Made by a program: the position numbers and the translations under genes. Positions 1 to 5,715 of a stretch of 6,498 nt of DNA are shown piece by piece (the stretch's first letter is position 1; every line of letters begins with the position of its first letter). Below the pieces are notes generated by a model, which searched no databases, was not told where the DNA came from, and saw only the letters and a program-made list of their open reading frames with translations. The DNA is from Clostridiales bacterium. GTDB taxonomy: Bacteria; Bacillota; Peptococcia; DRI-13; UBA5745. The stretch lies in contig WRNN01000029.1 in the NCBI GenBank assembly GCA_009776595.1, forward strand, positions 122 to 6,619. The letters run 5' to 3'.

Positions 1-69
1 CTTCCTTTGACGAAAACAAGCGATAATTCATAGTCGTAGTCAAAAGGCTGATCGAATAATCGCATATAC
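1..69. other. Left edge with no supportable gene
   Basis: All three plus-strand frames close within the first 33 bases. Short C-terminal tails of a gene entering from the left (for example a frame ending at the TAA at 24-26) are possible but cannot be supported. If such a convergent gene exists, the hairpin at 70-110 would terminate it too. I see no promoter, RNA gene or repeat here. Confidence 0.4.
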
Positions 70-110
70 GAAAATGACCGCAGCAGCGTAGTCGCTGTGC
101 GGTCATTTTC
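70..110. terminator. Strong hairpin terminator downstream of the adhesin gene, possibly bidirectional
   Basis: An inverted repeat pairs 70-82 with 98-110 (13 perfect base pairs). After one bulged G at 83, a further 5 pairs join 84-88 to 93-97 around a TAGT loop at 89-92. The stem carries AAAA at its left edge and TTTT at its right edge, so each strand has a short T run at the end of the hairpin, as in bidirectional intrinsic terminators. It lies 20 bases past the stop codon of the large minus-strand gene, the expected place. The T tract is only four bases and lies inside the stem, so termination efficiency is inferred. Confidence 0.82.
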
Positions 111-129
111 ATTAATTGCCGGCCAAGCG

Positions 130-3100
130 TCAAGCGATTGGCTTCGTTATTTTTCTCAAAAAGGCGCATCCGAGATTGATCAGGCAGAAGCCTGCCAGTA
201 TGTTGAAATACTTCGGGATGCCGCTGTCGCCGGTTGCCGGTAGGCCGCCCAGGGGAGGCGGGAATTCATCAAAAACCCATTCCTCCAGATCCTCATCCCA
301 ACGCCATTCGCCCAGGGGCGTATCGTCTTCGCCAAACTCAATATAGGTGCCTTGCGGCGTGAGTTCCAGGCGGCCCGTCGCCGGAGGCCTGGTTTCGGGA
401 ATTTGCTCGGGTTCCGGCTCAGATACAAACCTGGATCCGGGCTCAGGTTCGGGTTCCGTTTCGGTCTCTGTTTCCTCTGTATCTTCTGTTTCGGTATTTC
501 GACCGGGTTCCGGATCCGGTCTATTCCGGTTTCTGCCGTTGTCATCAGGCGGCGTGTAGTTATCGTCCTCATTATCCGGGCCTCGGATCTGGACTTCGGC
601 ATAATCGTGATCATCCTCGTCGCCGCCAGTTTTGCCGTTTTCGTCTATGACATTGTCGCCGCCGATATAGTCGTCATTCTCGTCGTCCGGCGTGGAGTCG
701 ATATCCTCGACCGGCGCGAAGTTCTCGTCGCTGATCCGGCTGATTTCCGCAATGTTTCTCAGCCTGCTGCCGACCAGGGCGTCAGGCCTCACGGTCAGCA
801 CGATGTCCAGGGAATATCTGCTTTCCCCTTCGGCTGCGTCCGGAACAAGCAGGACGTCGTCCATGATGGTCGTCTTCGCCTTGCGTGTCACCGGGTCATA
901 GCTCCAGTCTTTGTTATCCTCTTGTATGAAGTCAAATCCTTCCGGGATGTAGTCTGTGATTTCTTCCGCATAGCCGGCAAGGGTACCCTGATTGAATAGG
1001 CGAATGGTAAAACTGACTTTATCGCCCTGTCTGACCATCGCGGGAGCCGGGGCGCTTTCTGTCCCGGTTTGGCCCGTTGGCCTGCCGTTCACATACGAGA
1101 CGTATTTGACCAGCGCCAGATCGAAGAAGTCGTTTGCCCGGACTTGTGTGTAGGTATTATCAAAGATCAGGTCCGAAGCGGTAAGCAGAATCGTACAGGC
1201 TTCGTCCAGAAAGGCTTTTGCGCTGATCTGCGTGCCATCCTGAAGGGCGCCCTTATCTTCTACCAGGACATAGATCAGGATCGGATCTGTATTTCGCTTC
1301 CAGGATCCGGAGGGCTCCTCTTCCGCGATCACGAAGGCATATGGTTCCGGCGTCACATCCGCCGACGTGAAAGTAATGGGCTCGAAGCTAAAGGATCCCG
1401 GCCATTTTTGCGAAGCTTTGCTATATAACGCGTCCGTCGCCGCAGATCGCACGCTGAAGCTGAAAGTGTCTTCCGGCGCGCCGGTATCCACCGTCTTTGC
1501 CCCCCTCAGCGGAAGGCTTGCCTTGCCCGCCTCAGGCGTCGCGTAAGCATTGAAAAACTGAATGGTTTCGTCGTCGAAACCTAGCCAATACATGCTCCAA
1601 TCGGCGTCCGGATCGGGCCTGGTTTTGTAGCGCAGCGCCGTTGTCAGCGCGCCGTTGTTTTCCTGTACCGTTACCTGGATGAGGTATTCCTGTTCGCTCA
1701 CCGCCCAGCCATTTCCGCCGATGCTGATTTCTTTGACCAGGTAGTAATAGATGCCTGTGGATTCGAACTGAAGCGCTTCAAAACTGGTTTGCGCGCCGGA
1801 GTTTGAGACTGTTTTCGATCCCAGGCTGGCGCCCTGTCTTCCGTTTTCGGTGGATTCGAACAGTTCCAATTGGAAGGACCAGGGAAGGGGCGCGCCGGCA
1901 GCTGCCGTTTTGCTTGCTTTCAAGGTCAGGCTGACCGGCGCCAGTTTCACAAGATCCGTCGAGTAGGTGTTGTTGAAAACCAAATCCCTGGCCGACCGTA
2001 TTTCGCCGGAATAGTTGCCGGTGCGGGAGTTGTAAGATTTGTATGCGGTCGCTTTCAATTGCCCCGCTCCGTCGTCTGTTACCCGGACATAGATCAGCAT
2101 GGCTTGCGTATTTTTGAACCACCTGCCGGCGGGATCCGGATCGTCTTCCGCGACGAGAAGTTCATAGTGCCCTGCCTGATCAAAACGGATATTGGTGATG
2201 GTAAAGCTGGCGTCCGCCATATGCCCGGAATAGTCGCCATAGAATGCGCCGGTTTTCGCGTCGGTTACCGTGAACCGGAAGTCGCCGGCGGGTGCGCCCT
2301 TATTCACGGCTTTGGTCATCGGCAGAGACAAAACTGCCGGCTGTGTCCCGTAGCTGTTCTCAAAAACAATGGCGGCAATCGCCTCGTTGATGTCGCCGTA
2401 TGCCGACCAGTCGTCTCCGAATTCTGTGGATTCGGTCTTTATTTTCAGCTTCAATTGTACGTCTATTATCCCGGGACTGCTGCCGTCGGGAACGGCTTCC
2501 ACTCTGACAAGATAGAGTTTGGGGTCGTATGTCCAGCTGCTCCCGCCGGAACTCGTCTCTTCAATCAGAAAATAGGAGAGGGGATCCGTTACTTTTCGCG
2601 TGTCGAATTCGGCTGCCGGATGCGTGTTATCCGCGCTTTTTGTGTCGAGCATGGCGCCTTTTGCCCCTGTCGCGTCCGATGCGAATAAGGCGAAATCGAA
2701 TTTCCAGGAGGCATTCGAGGGAGCGCCGGAGACTGCCTTGGTTGCTTTCAGATTGAGTTCGGCGACCGGTTCATAGATGTTGACCAGTTTCACGCTATTC
2801 GGATCGATTCGCTCTATGCTGCCCGTTAAGCGCAGGCTCTCGTCCATGTCGATCTTATAGCTGGGCCGCAGATTGGGTTCGTCGACGTGGTACTGCGTAC
2901 CGAAGGGCAGATTTGTAAACGCGACGGTATCTTCGTTGCCAAGCCAGACTGTCCATTCCTTCTTGTTGGCGCTTTGGGTAACGCGGTTATAATCCCCTTC
3001 GATTTCTATGGCGCTTAAGTTCAGGTCTGCCGGACCGTCGAAGGAGACTTGTATCTCAAATTCGTCTGCGTTTACGATCGCGACGCCGGCTGTATCGGTG

Positions 3101-4158
3101 ACTTCTTTGGTGATTTCCAGCCGGTAGACCTCCATTTTGTTTTCGAAGGTTACCAGCGTTTGCCCGCCTTCGGATACGGTCAGATTGGCGACGACATTTC
3201 CATCCCCGTCTTTATCCCAATCAGCAGGATTACCGGGGGCGCCGATGACCACTTCGGCGATGTAAGCGTCGTTTTTCATCTCGATGATGCGATACTGACC
3301 CGGGGGAAGCCCGAAGATAGAGGCGGTCACATTGGCAGCCAGCGTAAATTCGCCCGTCGATCCGTCGCCCAGGATACCGCAGCCTTTCACAACGGGCCGG
3401 ATTTCGTCAGGGTCATCCGGATTGTTATTTTTTGGCGTGGTAAATAGGATGTTATTCCCGGAAATCGGCGCCGGTTTCCATACGCCATTGTCAAATTGCT
3501 GGATTTGAAAGTGGAAAGGCACAGCCACTACAACTAAATCGCCGGAAGCAAGTTTATTAGTGTGAAAAAACAAATCAATGAAACCGTTATCCGGCGGCGG
3601 CAGGTCGATAGTAATCGAAGCTTTTGTATTCTCGTGCTTTACCAGGCTGTTGGGGTTGCCGAGGTTATCCGGTATCTTAGACCAGGCGAGAACGCTCCAA
3701 CCGCCGGTGCTGACGAAATTATTGACCGTGAAGACAATTTTGTTATCGATTATTTTTACATTCGCCGAACCTTTTGTCTCAAAATTATTTCCCTCTACAA
3801 TGTTCAGATTGATACCATAAGGTGAACTTTTGACCGCTTCCACATCAAGATGCGCATAGACGAAATGATTCGTGCCGTTTACGACATAGTACTTCAAATT
3901 CGGATTCGTTGCATTTACGCCTTCCGGCCTGATATTGCCGGCAGTTACGCTGGTGCCGCTGGTTACATCCTCGATTACTTGCGTATTATTGAGCGGGGTG
4001 TCCCCTGCGAATTCTTTTTTGGTAATGCTGATCGAACCCGCGCTGCCCGCTGCGGATGGCGCCGGAGAGGGCTGAGACAGGATGACGCCCGGTATCAGCG
4101 ACAGGATCATCACTGAGGAGACGAGCAATGCCAGTATCCTCTGTGTTTTTGAATTCAT
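130..4158 (-). CDS. LPXTG-anchored multidomain surface adhesin / pilin-like protein with isopeptide-type domains
   Basis: This is a 1342-residue secreted protein, probably linked to peptidoglycan by sortase. Residues 1-30 form a signal peptide (basic start, hydrophobic core about 8-27). Residues about 40-200 are an unrecognised beta-rich head. Residues 205-343 resemble a Cna-B/pilin domain. Five domains follow with Lys...Glu...Asn arrangements like those forming intramolecular isopeptide bonds in FctA/Cna-B folds: K351/E427/N460, K474/E533 or E534/N601, K616/E671/N730, K750/E810/N870 and K888/E946/N1001. Residues about 1010-1142 resemble the DUF11 'conserved repeat' domain of clostridial wall proteins. 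Residues 1151-1262 are an acidic, Pro/Glu/Thr-rich wall-spanning linker. LPATG at 1306-1310 is followed by a hydrophobic segment and a basic tail. The start at 4158 is set by AAGGAGG seven bases upstream. No sortase gene is in the window. The class is secure; ligand and exact role (adhesin or pilus subunit) are unknown. Confidence 0.93.
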   Translation of the reverse strand: MNSKTQRILALLVSSVMILSLIPGVILSQPSPAPSAAGSAGSISITKKEFAGDTPLNNTQVIEDVTSGTSVTAGNIRPEGVNATNPNLKYYVVNGTNHFVYAHLDVEAVKSSPYGINLNIVEGNNFETKGSANVKIIDNKIVFTVNNFVSTGGWSVLAWSKIPDNLGNPNSLVKHENTKASITIDLPPPDNGFIDLFFHTNKLASGDLVVVAVPFHFQIQQFDNGVWKPAPISGNNILFTTPKNNNPDDPDEIRPVVKGCGILGDGSTGEFTLAANVTASIFGLPPGQYRIIEMKNDAYIAEVVIGAPGNPADWDKDGDGNVVANLTVSEGGQTLVTFENKMEVYRLEITKEVTDTAGVAIVNADEFEIQVSFDGPADLNLSAIEIEGDYNRVTQSANKKEWTVWLGNEDTVAFTNLPFGTQYHVDEPNLRPSYKIDMDESLRLTGSIERIDPNSVKLVNIYEPVAELNLKATKAVSGAPSNASWKFDFALFASDATGAKGAMLDTKSADNTHPAAEFDTRKVTDPLSYFLIEETSSGGSSWTYDPKLYLVRVEAVPDGSSPGIIDVQLKLKIKTESTEFGDDWSAYGDINEAIAAIVFENSYGTQPAVLSLPMTKAVNKGAPAGDFRFTVTDAKTGAFYGDYSGHMADASFTITNIRFDQAGHYELLVAEDDPDPAGRWFKNTQAMLIYVRVTDDGAGQLKATAYKSYNSRTGNYSGEIRSARDLVFNNTYSTDLVKLAPVSLTLKASKTAAAGAPLPWSFQLELFESTENGRQGASLGSKTVSNSGAQTSFEALQFESTGIYYYLVKEISIGGNGWAVSEQEYLIQVTVQENNGALTTALRYKTRPDPDADWSMYWLGFDDETIQFFNAYATPEAGKASLPLRGAKTVDTGAPEDTFSFSVRSAATDALYSKASQKWPGSFSFEPITFTSADVTPEPYAFVIAEEEPSGSWKRNTDPILIYVLVEDKGALQDGTQISAKAFLDEACTILLTASDLIFDNTYTQVRANDFFDLALVKYVSYVNGRPTGQTGTESAPAPAMVRQGDKVSFTIRLFNQGTLAGYAEEITDYIPEGFDFIQEDNKDWSYDPVTRKAKTTIMDDVLLVPDAAEGESRYSLDIVLTVRPDALVGSRLRNIAEISRISDENFAPVEDIDSTPDDENDDYIGGDNVIDENGKTGGDEDDHDYAEVQIRGPDNEDDNYTPPDDNGRNRNRPDPEPGRNTETEDTEETETETEPEPEPGSRFVSEPEPEQIPETRPPATGRLELTPQGTYIEFGEDDTPLGEWRWDEDLEEWVFDEFPPPLGGLPATGDSGIPKYFNILAGFCLINLGCAFLRKITKPIA
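133..243 (-). other. C-terminal cell-wall sorting signal (LPATG, membrane segment, basic tail)
   Basis: Residues 1306-1342 of the surface protein show the canonical three-part sorting signal. The pentapeptide LPATG is encoded at 229-243. A hydrophobic stretch of about 18 residues (about 1318-1335) follows. A short tail with Arg1336, Lys1337 and Lys1340 ends the protein. In this family sortase cleaves between Thr and Gly and attaches Thr to the wall precursor. An LPxTG followed by Asp fits a housekeeping-type sortase, though the sortase class cannot be decided from this. Confidence 0.93.
373..708 (-). repeat. Low-complexity acidic Pro/Glu/Thr/Asp linker-coding region
   Basis: Residues about 1151-1262 are dominated by Asp, Glu, Pro, Thr and Asn, first as Asp/Asn/Glu clusters, then as short Glu-Thr and Pro-Glu alternations. 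The DNA shows matching imperfect short repeats rich in TTCGG/TTCCG between about 400 and 535. Such stretches typically act as flexible, unstructured wall-spanning stalks in LPXTG proteins and often vary in length between strains by slippage. The upstream part (about 1151-1190) may belong to the end of the DUF11-like unit, which in clostridial proteins often closes with an acidic Asp-rich segment. Confidence 0.8.
1144..2769 (-). repeat. Four isopeptide-type domains in an A-B-A-B arrangement
   Basis: Residues 464-604 (A1), 605-735 (B1), 739-873 (A2) and 880-1005 (B2) are homologous domains of two alternating subtypes. Each opens with a TK/SK/AK lysine after a short beta strand (K474, K616, K750, K888), has a central Glu after a Tyr-rich strand, and closes with F-x-N-[STA]-Y (N601, N730, N870, N1001). 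The A domains share an Asp-Trp-Ser-x-Tyr insert before the last strand and a long Lys-to-Asn span (127 and 120). The B domains share LIYV, a G/S-x-W-[FK]-x-N-T motif and a shorter span (114 and 113). This points to duplication of a two-domain unit followed by divergence. Confidence 0.8.
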
Positions 4159-4165
4159 TCATAGG

Positions 4166-4172
4166 CCTCCTT
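4166..4172 (-). promoter_or_regulatory. Ribosome binding site of the surface protein gene
   Basis: The minus strand reads AAGGAGG, a near-perfect Shine-Dalgarno sequence, seven bases upstream of the ATG at 4158. A second ATG lies at 4162 in another frame, only three bases from the Shine-Dalgarno. Its frame gives no recognisable protein, so 4158 is the start that yields the signal peptide. Confidence 0.9.
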
Positions 4173-4282
4173 CGTTTTTTTAGACATAGAATAGTAACTG
4201 CCAATCGTGTGTTTGGTTGGCATATCAAAGTAGAAAGTAATGCTTTTGTGTTATTTTGCGCATCTAAATCTTTTGACAAAAC

Positions 4283-4307
4283 AAAAAATCGCATTCGAAA
4301 ACGAATG
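4283..4307 (-). terminator. Possible attenuator hairpin in the surface-gene leader
   Basis: CATTCG (4292-4297) and CGAATG (4302-4307) pair perfectly around a four-base loop. On the minus strand the stem is followed after CGA by six T (4288-4283) and a further T-rich stretch. This resembles a weak intrinsic terminator inside the leader. The stem is short and only half GC, so it could also be a chance structure in AT-rich DNA. Confidence 0.35.
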
Positions 4308-4362
4308 AAATCAATAGCTCTGCGATAGCTATCAGAACGTGTATGAACTTTGAAATGACAAT

Positions 4363-4391
4363 ATTATAAACATATTATTGCTTTTTTTCAA
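4363..4391 (-). promoter_or_regulatory. Sigma-A-like promoter of the surface protein gene
   Basis: On the minus strand TTGAAA (4391-4386, 5 of 6 to the -35 consensus) and TATAAT (4368-4363, perfect -10) are separated by exactly 17 bases. This is the best minus-strand promoter match in the intergenic region. Transcription would start near 4356, giving a leader of about 200 bases. No convincing promoter was found closer to the gene. Confidence 0.72.
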
Positions 4392-4412
4392 CATTAACAC
4401 TGAATAAATCAA

Positions 4413-4485
4413 TAGAATGCGTGGAACGGTACGTGTTTTGCGATACACATTCTACATTTTATCTATATTATTTCGTAGAATATGT
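4413..4485. repeat. Three related TAGAAT(R)(Y)GT boxes between the divergent promoters
   Basis: Box 1 is TAGAATGCGT at 4413-4422 (plus). Box 2 is ACACATTCTA at 4445-4454, which reads TAGAATGTGT on the minus strand. Box 3 is TAGAATATGT at 4476-4485 (plus). Start-to-start distances are 32 and 31 bases, close to three turns of the helix, so all boxes would lie on about the same DNA face. They sit between the adhesin -35 (ending 4391) and the predicted tadA -35 (4520), where a regulator shared by both promoters could bind. No regulator family is recognised. Confidence 0.45.
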
Positions 4486-4519
4486 CGATTTTTTTGGGGG
4501 CATTTTTTTTATTTTACGA

Positions 4520-4548
4520 TTTACATTAAAAGGGAAACATGATATATT
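4520..4548 (+). promoter_or_regulatory. Sigma-A-like promoter of the tad operon
   Basis: TTTACA (4520-4525, 5 of 6) and TATATT (4543-4548, 5 of 6) are 17 bases apart. Transcription would start near 4555, leaving a leader under 20 bases with little room for regulatory RNA structure, in contrast to the adhesin leader. Other AT-rich hexamers nearby, such as TATTAT at 4545-4550, could serve instead. Confidence 0.55.
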
Positions 4549-4557
4549 ATAGAAAAT

Positions 4558-4563
4558 AAGGAG
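4558..4563 (+). promoter_or_regulatory. Ribosome binding site of tadA/cpaF
   Basis: AAGGAG lies nine bases before the ATG at 4573. Two other ATGs flank the chosen one. The ATG at 4568 gives a two-codon reading frame whose TGA (4574-4576) overlaps the real start. The ATG at 4577 is in a frame with no recognisable protein. The 4573 start gives the conserved CpaF product. Confidence 0.85.
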
Positions 4564-4572
4564 AAAAATGCT

Positions 4573-5715
4573 ATGAATGGTAAAGATTACTCAGAATGCT
4601 TACGGGAAATCGACGAAGCTTTATCCGCCAGGGCAGGTCTGGGAGGGGACTGGTCAGATGAAGCTGTGCGCCGGACATTACGGGCCCTGGTATTGGAACG
4701 GAGCAGGAATTACAACCTGTCTCTCAGCGAGAAAGAAGCCATGTTCGAGCAGCTCTTCAATCGTTTCCGCAGGCTGGACAGGCTGCAGCCCCTGATCGAC
4801 GATCAAGAGATCACGGATATCCTGATCAACGGCCGTCAGAAGGTATACGTGGAGAGCAACGGCTGTCTGACAGCGACGGAGGTCTCTTTTGACGACGAAC
4901 ATCAAGTGCTGGAGTTGATTCAGCGGATTTGCGACAGGGTGAATCGCCAGGTCAATCAAGCAAACCCTATGGTAGACGCGAGGCTGCCGGACGGTTCCCG
5001 CGTTGGCGCCGTATTGCCGCCGGTGGCGCTGGACGGGCCGGTGCTGGCCATCCGGAAGTTTGCGCCGAAGAGTTTCACACTCCCGGAACTGGTGGAGAAA
5101 AAGACGCTGACCGCAGAGACGGCAGCCTTGCTGGCGGAGGCTGTGGTTGCCCGCAAAGCGATCTTTATCAGCGGCGGCACCGGAAGCGGGAAAACGACCT
5201 TGTTGAATACGCTGGCGAACCTGGTACCGGCGGATGAACGGATCATCACCGTGGAGGACGCCGCCGAACTGCGGATCGCCGGGGAAGCGAACCTGGTGAG
5301 GCTGGAGGCAAGGCCGCCTAACACGGAAGGAAAAGGCGAAATCACCCTGCGGCAGCTGGTTCGGATGGCGCTGCGGCTGAGGCCCGATCGGATCATCGTC
5401 GGAGAGGTCAGAGGCGAGGAAGCGCTGGATATGCTCCAAGCGATGAATACCGGGCATAGAGGCGCCATGTCCAGCGGACACGCCAACTCCGCGGAGGATA
5501 TGCTGGACAGGCTGGAAACCATGGCGCTGATGTCCGGTATCGGCATGCCGGCTTCGGCCATCCGGCGGCAGATCGGTTCCGCGCTGGATCTGGTGGTGCA
5601 TCTGGAACGACGGCCGGACGGCAGCAGGCAGGTTACGGAGCTGATTGAGATCCTGGATTGGCGGGAGCAGACGGCAGCGATCCGGCGGATATACAGGAAG
5701 GAGCAGGATCCATGA
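4573..5715 (+). CDS. cpaF: CpaF/TadA family secretion ATPase of a Tad (Flp) pilus system
   Basis: A 380-residue cytoplasmic ATPase expected to form a hexamer and power assembly of Tad/Flp pilins through the TadB/TadC membrane platform. Residues 1-70 are a helical N-terminal part. Residues about 71-160 form the PAS-like N-terminal domain of secretion ATPases, with the DxEITDILING-like stretch at 77-87 and the DARLPDGSRVGAVLPP segment at 135-150. The Walker A motif is GGTGSGKTT (201-209). An Asp-box-type VEDAAEL follows at 227-233. The Walker B region is IIVGEVRGEE (274-283). The His box reads NTGHRGAMSSGHAN (292-305), with His295 and His303 as in the family. The length is at the short end for CpaF proteins, as often in Bacillota, and no key residue is missing. 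The stop overlaps the next start by ATGA (5712-5715), implying translational coupling. The family is certain; whether the product is a pilus or another Flp-like fibre cannot be told here. Confidence 0.96.
   Translation: MNGKDYSECLREIDEALSARAGLGGDWSDEAVRRTLRALVLERSRNYNLSLSEKEAMFEQLFNRFRRLDRLQPLIDDQEITDILINGRQKVYVESNGCLTATEVSFDDEHQVLELIQRICDRVNRQVNQANPMVDARLPDGSRVGAVLPPVALDGPVLAIRKFAPKSFTLPELVEKKTLTAETAALLAEAVVARKAIFISGGTGSGKTTLLNTLANLVPADERIITVEDAAELRIAGEANLVRLEARPPNTEGKGEITLRQLVRMALRLRPDRIIVGEVRGEEALDMLQAMNTGHRGAMSSGHANSAEDMLDRLETMALMSGIGMPASAIRRQIGSALDLVVHLERRPDGSRQVTELIEILDWREQTAAIRRIYRKEQDP
5698..5703 (+). promoter_or_regulatory. Ribosome binding site of tadB, inside the end of cpaF
   Basis: AAGGAG lies eight bases before the ATG at 5712, within the last codons of cpaF. 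It fixes the tadB start at the ATGA overlap rather than at upstream codons in the same frame, which lack such a site and would add a non-membrane extension. Confidence 0.88.

Larger units (their letters stand above)
4159..4356 (-). promoter_or_regulatory. Long (about 200-base) untranslated leader of the surface protein gene
   Basis: If transcription starts about 7 bases after the predicted -10 element, the leader spans roughly 200 bases. It contains the palindrome GATAGCTATC at 4324-4333, a six-pair hairpin at 4292-4307 followed by six T on the minus strand, and a second hairpin pairing 4199-4204 (TGCCAA) with 4217-4222 (TTGGCA) just above the ribosome binding site. This is more structure than a simple promoter needs and would suit transcript-level control. 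I do not recognise any known riboswitch, including the conserved features of the c-di-GMP-I class. Extent and function are inferred. Confidence 0.45.

Noticed and set aside
352..999. A 215-codon plus-strand frame with Val/Ile-rich, membrane-like sequence
   Set aside because: It is antisense to the Asp/Glu-rich linker and DUF11-like region. Asp codons (GAC/GAT) read backwards give Val/Ile codons (GTC/ATC), which explains the false hydrophobicity.
1870..2688. A 272-codon open frame on the plus strand inside the adhesin gene
   Set aside because: It is antisense to conserved isopeptide domains, has Cys/Arg/Gly-rich composition, and shows no domain or ribosome binding site; a shadow of the biased codons on the other strand.
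4273..4278. A perfect TTGACA on the plus strand as a possible -35 element
   Set aside because: No -10-like hexamer lies 16-18 bases downstream, and the promoter at 4520-4548 fits the cpaF start much better.
3986..4294. A minus-strand frame starting in the adhesin leader and running into the gene, considered as a leader peptide
   Set aside because: Its ATG has no Shine-Dalgarno and lies inside the CATTCG/CGAATG stem, and the product runs out of frame through the signal-peptide region without similarity to anything recognised.
4324..4333. GATAGCTATC, a perfect ten-base palindrome in the leader, as an operator
   Set aside because: It is short, single-copy and made of an alternating AT-rich core that arises easily by chance. 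It is mentioned with the leader but not called as a site.
4159..4356. A c-di-GMP riboswitch in the adhesin leader, often found before surface genes
   Set aside because: The conserved core and paired elements of that class are not visible; the leader is mostly AT-rich with short simple hairpins.
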